From: Bacillus shivajii
Lineage (GTDB): Bacteria > Bacillota > Bacilli > Bacillales > Salisediminibacteriaceae
Assembly (NCBI RefSeq): GCF_020519665.1
Contig: NZ_CP084703.1
Location: 1,178,001 to 1,242,000, forward strand
Length of the DNA stretch: 64,000 bases
Reading direction: 5' to 3'
The position numbers and the translations under genes were made by a program. The notes beneath the pieces are model-generated. The model did not search any database. It was not told the DNA's origin and saw only the letters and a list, made by a program, of their open reading frames with translations. Of this stretch, positions 8,403-16,668 are shown piece by piece (position 1 is the first letter of the stretch; each line of letters starts with the position of its first letter).

Positions 8403-8713
8403 TATTTCCTCTCCTTTGAAGCTAGGGCTTTACATAATCCTTATAGAAAGATTCAGTTCTGCCCTCAACGACAGATGATTATTATTTAATTAATTCATTG
8501 GAGATTCTTAATACTACATTCAAAGCTTTCATCGTCACAGCCACTATGTATTTGAGTTGTTAGAATCTATGATGGCTTCCACTTGACCTAATCTTTTTAT
8601 AGTGTGCTCGTAAAGTCTCGATAATATTGTGGTTATAATACAAAAAACATAGGGATACGTTGTCAAAATAAGAGGTGAAAAAAAGGAAAAATTATAAATC
8701 GTTCTCTTTTGAA
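8403..8713. other. Intergenic gap, no supported feature
   Basis: AT-rich DNA upstream of the 74-residue protein. A weak minus-strand frame runs through 8544-8759, but it lacks a ribosome site and its start lies inside the 22-bp repeat array, so it is not called. Confidence 0.5.
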
Positions 8714-8923
8714 TACGGCAAACGATATGTACCACCTCTGACACAGTATTTACCACCAATTGACAAAAAGTGTACTAAAGAATGACAGACTGTTTACCAC
8801 TACACTAATTAACAATTGTCTTACGTAGTAGACTTATACGAGGCTTATGCAAGTGTCAAAACGTTTTATTTCGATTATAGCAGTGAAATGAATACCATTT
8901 GGCAATGAATTATTTTACTATGT

Positions 8924-9185
8924 GAATCAATTTCATAATTCCGTTTTTTGCGCAGTGAAACGAATGATATTATAAATATTTCATTACATATACGTTTTAT
9001 TTCGAAGTGAACGTAACAAAAGACGGCGACTCCCGGAGGATCAGCGCAGTCTGAAGATCCACTTAGGCAAAGAGTTACCGCCTAAGTTAGCTGAAGTCAA
9101 GCCCTCGGGAAAGCGTCCGTCTGAAGTGAAGTTCACGCCCATCATTCGGAATTTCACATCTTATTTTGAGTTGTGAAATTGATTC
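8924..9185 (+). mobile_element. MITE-like element, copy 1 (TIR GAATCAATTTCATAA)
   Basis: This 262-bp non-coding element has ends GAATCAATTTCATAA (8924-8938) and TTGTGAAATTGATTC (9171-9185), inverted with one mismatch. Its interior is a large imperfect palindrome (GACGGCGACTCCCGGAGG near 9023 against GAAAGCGTCCGTC near 9110). Two relatives lie at 50419-50564 and 53855-54373. No target duplication is visible for this copy (flanks TATGT and AAGTA). It is nested in the IS21-like remnant. Confidence 0.75.
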
Positions 9186-9321
9186 AAGTACTTATTGTTT
9201 TTACTGATATATGCGAAGTTAGCAGTACATAATAAAGTAATAAGGTTTATTTCAGTAAAATAAGGTATATTATATTTGTTGAATAAATTCTCTTTAAAGA
9301 CAAGAAAAGAAGGTGAACAAA

Positions 9322-9471
9322 GTGGGGAAATATCAATTGGATACAAAAGCTCAGGTAGCTGTGACAAAGTTTCATGAAAAACAGAGGCCTGCCAAATTTG
9401 ATAAAAAGCAGCAACTTGAAAAAATACGTGCGGAGTATTTGAAAAAGAAGCAAAAACAAACAGATAAATAA
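9322..9471 (+). CDS. Small basic protein inside the IS21-like remnant
   Basis: Protein of 49 residues starting with GTG and preceded by AAGAAGGTG at about seven bases. It starts GKYQLDTKAQVAVTKFHEK and ends in a lysine-rich helix (RAEYLKKKQKQTDK). A clean terminator follows 10 bases after the stop, which supports a real transcript. An in-frame GTG at 9313 is an alternative start. I do not recognise a family. It could be cargo, or a resident gene caught between the element ends. Confidence 0.55.
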   Translation: MGKYQLDTKAQVAVTKFHEKQRPAKFDKKQQLEKIRAEYLKKKQKQTDK

Positions 9472-9480
9472 TTTGAATGA

Positions 9481-9515
9481 AAACATAGGAAGATTAAAAT
9501 CTCCCTATGTTTTTC
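9481..9515 (+). terminator. Terminator of the 49-residue protein gene
   Basis: AAACATAGG (9481-9489) pairs with CCTATGTTT (9504-9512), and the T-run continues to 9515. Confidence 0.8.
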
Positions 9516-9675
9516 TTATTAAATGTTGGAAGTGGCAAGGTCAATGAAATAATTTATAAGAACGGGTGCTTATGTTGAACAAGACATTCATTTATAACAG
9601 GACATTTTGGTGCATAGTACAACCATACTATTCACTAAAAATAATAATCCACAATTGTCGCGATAGAGTAAACCG

Positions 9676-9711
9676 AAAGCCTAATCCCTTCGTATATGAG
9701 GATTAGGCTTT
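9676..9711 (+). terminator. Terminator-like hairpin with no gene assigned
   Basis: A perfect 12-bp stem (AAAGCCTAATCC / GGATTAGGCTTT) with a 12-base loop and a T-rich tail lies 30 bases inside the right 22-bp repeat array. No gene clearly ends before it, so it may be the leftover terminator of a deleted transposition gene. Confidence 0.7.
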
Positions 9712-9827
9712 TTCACTTCAAAACCGTTGACGTTCTTCTATTGGTAAACATAGTGACAGCGAGTGGTAAATTTCGTGGCAACTGCTGGTAAAAAACATGG
9801 CACAGCTGGTACATTCTTGTGGCTGTA

Positions 9828-10281
9828 ATCATCTTTCGGTCTGCAAAATGGTATTAAAATGAAGAGGGTGAGAGTTGAAGAAGCTCTCACAGCTGGAGAC
9901 GATTCTTCAATATCAAGGTGTGAGGGTATGACTTGGATATATATGTAGGAGAAATCGAAACATGGAGTTTCATACGAAGAAGCTTCAGCCGCTCCGTTTT
10001 TTCACTCGAAACTATGCTTATATGTATAATAATATTCATTGTTAAATTATGGGGATTTTCAGGTAGCAGCAAATATAAAACTCATTAACGAAGAGCATTA
10101 CTTCATATAGTGATGTTTTTTTCCTTCTTATCCCAAACGGAAGGGGGTCGGTGTTAAAATTGAAATAGAAATAATAAAGACTCGTTAAATAACTTAAAAG
10201 GACGTCTGATTGCGAAAAAATCAATTATTGCTTTTACTTTATTAATTTTAATAGGTATTACTATTTAAGGGAGGGGGTACA
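9828..10281. other. Intergenic gap with a weak terminator
   Basis: No supported gene. GTGAGAG/CTCTCAC (9870-9891) forms a short hairpin. CATTAC/GTGATG followed by seven T (10096-10122) could be a terminator for a decayed reading frame just before it (ending near 10109), but that frame has no start. Confidence 0.45.
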
Positions 10282-11049
10282 ATGGATCCACTTTTTTTAT
10301 CTTTATCGATCCTTAGCTTTATCATACCAATACTTAATTATTTACTTGATAAATGGCTAGTGACGGGAGATTTTCACAAAGTATCAGAGACAAGTGGAGA
10401 CAAAGTAGAACGCTGGGGAAAAGGTATTATTTTTCTTATGGCAGCTGTCCTAGTTATCTTCGTGATTGATTTAAAAAATTATGAAGAACTAAGAATGTTC
10501 CTGATCATATTTATTATGTTAGGTTTTAGTTTTCAATCATTCATAGAATGGAAGTATTTAAACGGGACAAAGCACGTTGCTTCGTTTATTTTAATGGTCG
10601 TTAGTTTAGTCGCAGTTCTTATTACCTTTCATGTCAATTATGACATGGCACTGACAACATTTAAAGAAGCTACTTCAGATATTCAAAATATGAATGAGGA
10701 AATCAATGAAATAACAATTGAACATCGTGAATATGATGAATCTAATCTTTTAAAGAAAGAAGTGACGATAGCAGATAAGAAATTGATAAAAAAATTCTTA
10801 AGTGAATCTTCAGAAATGGAATTAAGGAAAAATGGTCATGTACTCTCACCTGTACAATATACAATATATTTCTTTGCAGAATCTGATAATAATAGAGCAA
10901 GCTTTAATATGAGAACTGATGGCTTCTCGTTATTCATAGAACATGGAAAAAGGTATGAAGTAATTGGCGAAAATAAACTTAAACGATTTATAGAAAGAGA
11001 GATTAAAGGTTGGGAAACAGTTCACGATGGAAACATTCAAGAATACTGA
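10282..11049 (+). CDS. Membrane protein with DUF4181-like N-terminal domain
   Basis: Protein of 255 residues with four hydrophobic segments in the first 120 residues. The KVSETSGDKVERWGKGIIF stretch between helices 1 and 2 resembles DUF4181 proteins of Bacillaceae. The C-terminal 130 residues are hydrophilic (ITIEHREYDESNLLKKEVTI ... FSLFIEHGKRYEVIG) and look like a separate domain on one face of the membrane, making it longer than plain DUF4181 proteins. AAGGGAGGGGG precedes the ATG. The function is unknown. It is followed by the zinc-phospholipase-like gene on the same strand. Confidence 0.65.
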   Translation: MDPLFLSLSILSFIIPILNYLLDKWLVTGDFHKVSETSGDKVERWGKGIIFLMAAVLVIFVIDLKNYEELRMFLIIFIMLGFSFQSFIEWKYLNGTKHVASFILMVVSLVAVLITFHVNYDMALTTFKEATSDIQNMNEEINEITIEHREYDESNLLKKEVTIADKKLIKKFLSESSEMELRKNGHVLSPVQYTIYFFAESDNNRASFNMRTDGFSLFIEHGKRYEVIGENKLKRFIEREIKGWETVHDGNIQEY

Positions 11050-11170
11050 TGAGGAAAATTGTTAGAAATGCTGAATTTTTGTAAGGCTATCATGATAAAA
11101 AATTTATAATACCTCCTTTGGCAAATCTTCATTTCGCGTCTATTCAATAAATGGACCTAATAGCGGAACA

Positions 11171-11185
11171 AGCCGTTACTTTAAC
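11171..11185 (+). repeat. CCGTTACTTTAAC tail motif
   Basis: AGCCGTTACTTTAAC, in the gap between two accessory genes, resembles the CCGTTAGTTTAAGTGAA tail repeated at 54.5-58.1 kb. The match is partial and there is no clear companion hairpin. Confidence 0.3.
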
Positions 11186-11237
11186 ATGTGGTTGTCTTTC
11201 AAGAGCCTAAAAAGAAAACGAAAAGCGGGGGATTAAA

Positions 11238-11846
11238 TTGGGTTCAAGAATAATGCACTTAGTTATTGCAAATAGAATTGCAGATGAATTATCGATAAAG
11301 GATAAAACATCATTCCTTTTAGGGGGCATTGCAGCGGATGCGGCTTCACCTAAAGACTTATCACATTTTTACAAAGGTAATGTGAAAGACTATTCTCGAT
11401 ATATTGACTACGAGGAATTCATACATAAATATAGATTTAATAAAGATTCCCACTTTATACAAGGATACTATACTCACTTAATTGCAGATGACATTTGGCT
11501 GAAAGGCTTTTATTTACCTTGGTTAAAAAACAGAATGGAAGTAGATGAAAACATATTCAACCGATACCATAATGATTTTCGATTACTTAACGGAAAATTG
11601 CTAGATTACTATGGATGCACACAACAATTAAATGAAGCATTAAATAAAAACGGGACAATCATTGAGACAGAAGAGGTAAAATCTAACGATATAAAGAAAT
11701 TCGTCCCTTATGTAATAGTTGATATGGATTATTGTAGGGATGATCTTGAACAGCCACTAACAGTGTTCACACTTGAACAGATTATTGGTTATATAGAGAC
11801 TTCAGTAGAAAAGGGGTTAAACTGTATAAAAATTTTAAATAAATAA
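11238..11846 (+). CDS. Zinc-dependent phospholipase C-like protein
   Basis: Protein of 202 residues. HLVIANRIADEL with FLLGGIAADA at the N-terminus and HFIQGYYTHLIADDIW near residues 74-89 match the pattern of the zinc-dependent phospholipase C/hydrolase family found in many Firmicutes. The histidines and aspartates are probable metal ligands. There is no signal peptide, so it is likely intracellular. The TTG start at 11238 follows GCGGGGGA; an ATG five codons later is possible. The true substrate is unknown, and membership rests on motif resemblance. Confidence 0.7.
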   Translation: MGSRIMHLVIANRIADELSIKDKTSFLLGGIAADAASPKDLSHFYKGNVKDYSRYIDYEEFIHKYRFNKDSHFIQGYYTHLIADDIWLKGFYLPWLKNRMEVDENIFNRYHNDFRLLNGKLLDYYGCTQQLNEALNKNGTIIETEEVKSNDIKKFVPYVIVDMDYCRDDLEQPLTVFTLEQIIGYIETSVEKGLNCIKILNK

Positions 11847-11917
11847 GGTATTTTTGTCTATTGAACTTCCATGTTTTACGATAGTTAAAGAGATAGCTGA
11901 AAAAGTGAGGGAGAAAA

Positions 11918-11956
11918 AACACGCGAGCAGCAGAATGCCAGCGTGTTCATTTTTTT
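11918..11956. terminator. Bidirectional terminator between convergent genes
   Basis: AACACGC (11918-11924) pairs with GCGTGTT (11941-11947), with T-runs on both sides (a T-run about two bases after the stem on the plus strand, TTTTTT on the minus strand). It serves the phospholipase-like gene and the convergent RNPP-like regulator. Confidence 0.8.
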
Positions 11957-12012
11957 AGCTTTTTTTTCGAAGTCGCGCTTGTAGGTGAACATATAATAAT
12001 CACTTATTTTAA

Positions 12013-13290
12013 TTAAACAGGTTGAGGTTCTGGTTCTAAATAAATCCTTTTTTGTGCTTCATTTACTAACTTAAAGAAGTGTGCCGAAGTTTTATATTGA
12101 AACTGCTGTGCGTAAAATTCTGCTAGAGTTTCTGCATATTTAGCCACATAAAACCATATTTGTTTATCTTGAAAATGAGGAATCACTTTATTTTTTAATA
12201 AATCTTCCAAATGATTATGACTATTATTTGAAAGCTTAGTTTGGAAAACTTTGAAGTGAAACGTAAACTCCGTATTATTCAGTTCTTCTGCAGAAGCCAG
12301 TCCTTTTTCTATCCACTTCTTGGCTGTCTTAATGTCATTAAGCTCATAATAAGAACGTGCAATTCTGTAGTAAGTTATAATGTTTTTTTCTCCTTGCTTT
12401 TCCAAATTAGTATCTAAACTTTTTTCATAGTAACTAATCGATTCTTTTAACTCTCCTTGTTTAAAAGACAAATAACCAAAGTTGCAATACGTCCAGCTCA
12501 TTCCTTCCTCTTGATGTAATAAGCGGGATACGTGAAATGCATTATAAAGGTGCTTCTCAGCCTCTGTAAAATGATTTACTCGGATCGCGTTAATGGCGGA
12601 GATATTTTGACACTCAATACTTCGAACATAATTGCAATTGTCATTAAATAACATCAGTGCATGATTCGCATATTTCGTTGAGTAATATGTACGATAGAGT
12701 TCCATGTTTACAACCGCTAACTGATAATATAATTCAGGAGCTTCAATTCGTAATTCTTCTCCAGATTCTTCCGCTTTTATATAGTGCTTTAAAGACTTTA
12801 AGTACTCGCCTTTTTTGAAGTGATACAACCCTAAGATATAGAAGTAATAAAATGCTAAATCAGTCTTTAGCTTCCCTTTAAATTTTTTTAATTCGTTAAC
12901 GAGATGCGTGGCTTTACATAATTTTTGATTTAAAAGGGTGTATTTTAACGTGAACAATTTATACTTCAGTAACGTATTCGGATCTTCGATTAGTTCCACT
13001 TGTTTGCATAACACACTGTATAGTCTGGCGGATTCTTCGATATTACGATTGCAAAGGTGGTTATACCAGGAGTCTAACTGTTTATTCATTGAGTTTACTG
13101 CTTCTTGAGGGTCGACAATTCTGAGAGAAATATTTAGCCTTTTGCATAGATGCTCTAAGATGTGAGGGCCAGGTGTTTCATGACCATTTTCAATTTTACT
13201 TAAATGAGAAATGGAGCAAATACCATGAGCAAGCTGCTCTTGCGTTTGTCCATTAAGCTTTCGAAAATAGTAAATTCTTTCTCCAATCAT
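12013..13290 (-). CDS. RNPP-like regulator: XRE helix-turn-helix plus TPR repeats (NprR/PlcR type)
   Basis: Protein of 425 residues. Residues 1-60 form a helix-turn-helix (ERIYYFRKLNGQTQEQLAHG, then SISHLSKIENG). The rest is helical with repeated TPR-like units (for example YCNFGYLSFKQGELKESISY and YYRIARSYYELNDIKTAKKW). This layout and length match the RNPP family (NprR about 423 residues), in which TPR domains bind a secreted peptide and control extracellular proteases. It is divergent from a subtilisin-like protease gene, a suggestive arrangement. No peptide pheromone gene is obvious downstream, so peptide control is inferred and could be absent. Confidence 0.8.
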   Translation of the reverse strand: MIGERIYYFRKLNGQTQEQLAHGICSISHLSKIENGHETPGPHILEHLCKRLNISLRIVDPQEAVNSMNKQLDSWYNHLCNRNIEESARLYSVLCKQVELIEDPNTLLKYKLFTLKYTLLNQKLCKATHLVNELKKFKGKLKTDLAFYYFYILGLYHFKKGEYLKSLKHYIKAEESGEELRIEAPELYYQLAVVNMELYRTYYSTKYANHALMLFNDNCNYVRSIECQNISAINAIRVNHFTEAEKHLYNAFHVSRLLHQEEGMSWTYCNFGYLSFKQGELKESISYYEKSLDTNLEKQGEKNIITYYRIARSYYELNDIKTAKKWIEKGLASAEELNNTEFTFHFKVFQTKLSNNSHNHLEDLLKNKVIPHFQDKQIWFYVAKYAETLAEFYAQQFQYKTSAHFFKLVNEAQKRIYLEPEPQPV

Positions 13291-13489
13291 TGAGCGGAAC
13301 CTCCATTTTAAAAGATTTCATGGCTATATAACACGTTAGGTGAATTGTACAATTAACATCATACTCATGGACAAGAGTGAGAATCAATAAGATAACCAAA
13401 TATTGTGAAAAAATAAATAATTTTACCTAGTATTACAAAATAATCGTTTATATTTTTCCCAATAACAAGAAATAGAAGTTGCTGATACA

Positions 13490-13618
13490 ATGAGTTATGA
13501 CGAATTGCTTAAAGCTTTTGTACATCATTCAAGAGGTGGATGGTCATTGTACATCATCAAAATGTTGGATGGATTCCTAAACGAACTTTTTATCGGTGAT
13601 GTACGAAAGCTTTTCTAG
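13490..13618 (+). CDS. Possible 42-residue peptide upstream of the protease
   Basis: ATG frame beginning MSYDELLKAFVHHSRGGWSL and ending DVRKLF. The ribosome site is poor and the frame overlaps the GTACATCA repeats, so it may be chance. It is noted because RNPP regulators work with small peptides, but this one has no export signal. Confidence 0.2.
   Translation: MSYDELLKAFVHHSRGGWSLYIIKMLDGFLNELFIGDVRKLF
13518..13607 (+). promoter_or_regulatory. Three GTACATCA boxes upstream of the protease
   Basis: Two direct boxes (TTGTACATCAT) are exactly 30 bp apart, about three helical turns, and a third inverted box (GTGATGTAC) lies 48 bp further. Such phased boxes suggest a DNA-binding regulator, possibly the divergent RNPP-like protein. 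This is an inference from pattern alone. Confidence 0.45.
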
Positions 13619-13731
13619 CAAAAATGAAAGAGGTGTTCAGTTTTCTAGAAAACTAGTGTAGTAGCGTGGGAAAAGGTGAAAAATAACTTCAAGTTTCTGA
13701 AAATTACAAAAAACGGAGGCGTCGTTATACA

Positions 13732-15672
13732 ATGAAAAAATTACTGAGTCTATCTATTATGATATTGATGTTGGTATCCTTATTTGCAGGAACAACATTT
13801 GCACAAGAAGGACCAATTGAAACAATCGACCATGACTATATTGAAGGGCAGTTGGTCATATCAGTAAGCAGTGAATCAATAGCAGATCTAAGACGTTCTA
13901 TAAATAGCCCAAACCATATATTGAATGATGATGCAATAAAAGAGAAGGGGTTTGAGGTAGTAGATTCCTTACTTGGAGATGGAAATAAAGGGTTAAGTCA
14001 AGAGTTTAGAAGAAATGCTGAAGAGAGTATGGGATTCGTGTTTTTAATAGAGTATGCGACTAATGCTTATGAATCTACAGATCAAGCAAAAAATGTACTA
14101 GATGATGCATTAACAGACCTTGATTTAGATGTGAGATATGTGACAGAAAATATGAAAATGCATGTGTTGGAAGAAGCAGTTGTTAGTGGCGATGTATCAG
14201 TGAGTATGCACGACAATCAAGAGTGGCATTATGAAATGATTAACGCACCTCAAGCCTGGGACATTACTACAGGAAGTAATAATGTTCGCATGGCTGTATT
14301 AGATACTGGTATTGACTCTAGTCATCCGAACCTGAGTAACCTTGTTGATACTAGTTTAGGGAGAAGTTTTGTTGGTGGAGATGCAGAGGATCGACAAGGA
14401 CATGGGACGCATGTTGCAGGAACAATTGCAAGTTATGGTTCCGTATCTGGTGTTATGCAAGAAGCATCCCTTGTTTCAGTAAAGGTATTAGATGACAATG
14501 GAAGTGGTACGCTATATGGCATTCAAGAAGGAATTTTATATGCTGCTGATATTAACTCAGATGTTATGAATATGTCATTAGGTGGCGGCGGTTATAATCA
14601 AGGGATGGATGATGCGGTTCAAACTGCAGTAAACGCAGGTACAATCGTTGTAGCAGCTTCTGGAAATGATTCTAGTTCAAATATCTCCTACCCTGCAGCA
14701 TATAGTGGGTCAATTGCCGTAGGGTCTGTAACATCAAGTGGTACTAGATCAAGCTTTTCCAATTATGGGGATGGTTTAGAATTAATGGCGCCAGGATCCG
14801 ATATTTATAGTACTTATCCAAATGGACAGTATGCGACATTGTCAGGTACATCGATGGCATCTCCACATGTTGCGGGCGTTGCTGGTTTAATGAGAGCTGT
14901 AAACCCTGACATCACTGTATCCGAGGCAAGAAGCATTTTACAAGATACGGCTCAAAATGCAGGTAGTTTCTATGAGTACGGACATGGGATTGTTGATGCA
15001 TATGCAGCTGTTCAACTAGCTGGTGGTGATGGTGGTACACAACCTGATGATCATGTAACACATACTACCGTTTCAACTGATAAGGAAGTGTATGACCGCG
15101 GTGATGATGTGACAATGACTGCTACCGTTGTAGATGGAAACAACAGTGCGTTACAAGGGGCAACAGTTACTTTTACAATTACACGTCCAAACGGTTCAAC
15201 AGTAGAAAATACCGTATCCACGAATTCATCAGGAATAGCATCATGGACAATTGGTTCCAATGACGATACTGCTTTAGGGGATTATAATATCTTCGCTGAA
15301 ACGACATTAACAGGCTACGAACCAAGCTCTGATTCTACTGTGATCACGTTCGGAGAAGCGCAGAGTAATGAAACAGTAACAACGGTCTCCACGAATTATA
15401 GCTGGTATTATAGAGGAGAAAACGTAACAGTATCTACTGAAGTAACAGATTCTGATGGGCAGGCACTAGCTAATGCAACTGTTGATTTGACGATTACACG
15501 CCCAAATGGGTCTACTATTAGTAATACAGTAACAACGGATTCAAACGGTTTTGCAACTTGGACGTTATCTACCTCTTCGAATACAGCTGTAGGGGAGTAT
15601 CATGTTCTTGCGGAAACAACACTCACTAACTATGAAAGTAGTTCTGACACAACGAGCTTTCATATTTATTAA
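13732..15672 (+). CDS. Secreted subtilisin-like serine protease with two C-terminal beta-sandwich repeats
   Basis: Protein of 646 residues. A signal peptide (cleavage after TTFA, near residue 24) and a propeptide to about residue 163 are followed by the S8 catalytic domain (about 164-430). The triad is D191 (VLDTGID), H224 (GHGTHVAG) and S374 (SGTSMASPH), with oxyanion N312 (ASGND). The tail holds two homologous copies of about 98 residues (around 441-541 and 548-646), each with a VTxTxT...ITRPNGST...GEY/GDY pattern resembling bacterial Ig-like or Big domains. Most bacillopeptidases of this size lack them. They may aid binding to cell wall or polymer (inference). Confidence 0.93.
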   Translation: MKKLLSLSIMILMLVSLFAGTTFAQEGPIETIDHDYIEGQLVISVSSESIADLRRSINSPNHILNDDAIKEKGFEVVDSLLGDGNKGLSQEFRRNAEESMGFVFLIEYATNAYESTDQAKNVLDDALTDLDLDVRYVTENMKMHVLEEAVVSGDVSVSMHDNQEWHYEMINAPQAWDITTGSNNVRMAVLDTGIDSSHPNLSNLVDTSLGRSFVGGDAEDRQGHGTHVAGTIASYGSVSGVMQEASLVSVKVLDDNGSGTLYGIQEGILYAADINSDVMNMSLGGGGYNQGMDDAVQTAVNAGTIVVAASGNDSSSNISYPAAYSGSIAVGSVTSSGTRSSFSNYGDGLELMAPGSDIYSTYPNGQYATLSGTSMASPHVAGVAGLMRAVNPDITVSEARSILQDTAQNAGSFYEYGHGIVDAYAAVQLAGGDGGTQPDDHVTHTTVSTDKEVYDRGDDVTMTATVVDGNNSALQGATVTFTITRPNGSTVENTVSTNSSGIASWTIGSNDDTALGDYNIFAETTLTGYEPSSDSTVITFGEAQSNETVTTVSTNYSWYYRGENVTVSTEVTDSDGQALANATVDLTITRPNGSTISNTVTTDSNGFATWTLSTSSNTAVGEYHVLAETTLTNYESSSDTTSFHIY

Positions 15673-15720
15673 TGAAATTACTTAATGGAATTTAAGGGAA
15701 AAAAAAGTCTAATATTACGT

Positions 15721-15755
15721 AAAACCCGGCAGCAAAAATAGCTGCCGGGTTTTTT
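15721..15755. terminator. Strong bidirectional terminator
   Basis: A perfect 13-bp stem (AAAACCCGGCAGC / GCTGCCGGGTTTT) with a 7-base loop and a T-run lies between the convergent protease and anti-sigma genes. Confidence 0.92.
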
Positions 15756-15783
15756 CATAGGTTCAATTTGTAATGTTGCTCTC

Positions 15784-16668
15784 TTAAAACACTAATTCAT
15801 CAACGAAGATCTTCATCATGAATGGCAATGCGCCATCCGCAAATTCAACGGTCATTTGTGTTTTAATAGAATAGATTCCTTCCTCATGTTCGATAAGAGC
15901 ATAATACTTTTGAAGATCTCCTTTTATAAGAAGCCCTTGACGATCTGCGTACTCAAATTCCGGTGAATATAATTCGTGCTGTTCATACCCTTCAGCTTGA
16001 CTCTGCTCGAGTAATTCATCTTCCCATTTATCTAATGAGTGATCAGAGATCTGGGAGACTTGAATGTACGTCTCTTCTGAAAAGATTTCACCCGAACCAG
16101 CAAAGTCAGGATAGAACGTTTCAACTGCACCGTCTTCTGTTAATTCTTCTACATAAATCATCTTCTCTTCAATATACGTTGAAAAACGAAGGTTTTCACT
16201 GACATGTAAGTTGAACGTATATTGATCTTCTTGTCCCTCAGGATAAACAGACCTAACAACAGTTTTTTCACGATGCTGAACGTCTGAGGCATGCTCATCA
16301 GTTTTATTTGAAGCGTCTTCTGTACCTTCTTCATTTGCTGTAGGTTCTTTTTCATCATCACTGGTCTGATCTGGTGTATCCGTATTTTCGTTTTGCTCAT
16401 CCTCTAGCAAGTCTCCAGTTCGACTGCCAGAGTCATTGCCAGGATCTTGGCTAATTTCTTCTGTTGTAAATAATGATCCAGTTAATACTGCTCCGATAAA
16501 TAGTGCTGCGATTGAAGCAGCAACAGCTGGCCAAGATCGAAATCTCTTTTTCTTTTGTTTTTCCTCTTTGACAGCTTGGAAAATCTCATTAGACGATGTA
16601 TTACTTGGTGATTCATTGTATTTCTTTTTTAATTCATCCATCCCTTTATTAAAACGCTCGTGACTCAT
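15784..16668 (-). CDS. Anti-sigma factor-like membrane protein
   Basis: Protein of 294 residues: a basic cytoplasmic N-terminus (MSHERFNKGMDELKKKYNES to about residue 44), one membrane helix (AVAASIAALFIGAVLTGSLF), an acidic linker full of D, E, N and T, and an extracellular domain of about 150 residues. This layout and its gene following an ECF sigma factor with 20 bases of overlap mark it as the cognate anti-sigma. It lacks the HxxxCxxC zinc motif, so it differs from RsiW-type regulators. AAGGAGGACATTTCC precedes the ATG. Regulation may be by proteolysis. Confidence 0.75.
   Translation of the reverse strand: MSHERFNKGMDELKKKYNESPSNTSSNEIFQAVKEEKQKKKRFRSWPAVAASIAALFIGAVLTGSLFTTEEISQDPGNDSGSRTGDLLEDEQNENTDTPDQTSDDEKEPTANEEGTEDASNKTDEHASDVQHREKTVVRSVYPEGQEDQYTFNLHVSENLRFSTYIEEKMIYVEELTEDGAVETFYPDFAGSGEIFSEETYIQVSQISDHSLDKWEDELLEQSQAEGYEQHELYSPEFEYADRQGLLIKGDLQKYYALIEHEEGIYSIKTQMTVEFADGALPFMMKIFVDELVF

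Larger units (their letters stand above)
8714..9827. mobile_element. IS21-like element remnant bounded by inverted 22-bp repeat arrays
   Basis: Each end carries four related units: TGGTAAA (or a close variant), a spacer and a GTGACA-like box. On the plus strand the right array starts at 9742, 9764, 9786 and 9807. On the minus strand the left array starts at 8799, 8777, 8755 and 8734. Spacing is 22, 22, 21 in both, and the outermost unit is TGGTACAT in both. The arrays are inverted, as expected for transposase-binding sites at the two ends of one element; multiple terminal repeats are typical of the IS21 family. No transposase gene lies inside, so this would be an internally deleted or non-autonomous copy. 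Family assignment is inferred. Confidence 0.6.
13291..13731. other. Divergent control region between RNPP-like regulator and protease
   Basis: The gap of 441 bases is AT-rich near the regulator. TTGTACATCAT occurs at 13518-13528 and 13548-13558 (30 bp apart), and an inverted copy GTGATGTACGAA lies at 13596-13607. It also holds an open frame of 42 codons (13490-13618). The protease start follows AACGGAGG (near 13713). Confidence 0.6.

Noticed and set aside
8544-8759. 71-codon minus-strand frame
   Set aside because: No ribosome site, overlaps the 22-bp repeat array, and no recognisable domain.
11860-11992. Possible peptide pheromone gene after the RNPP-like regulator
   Set aside because: The only frame (35 codons) has no ribosome site, overlaps the terminator hairpin and lacks an export signal.
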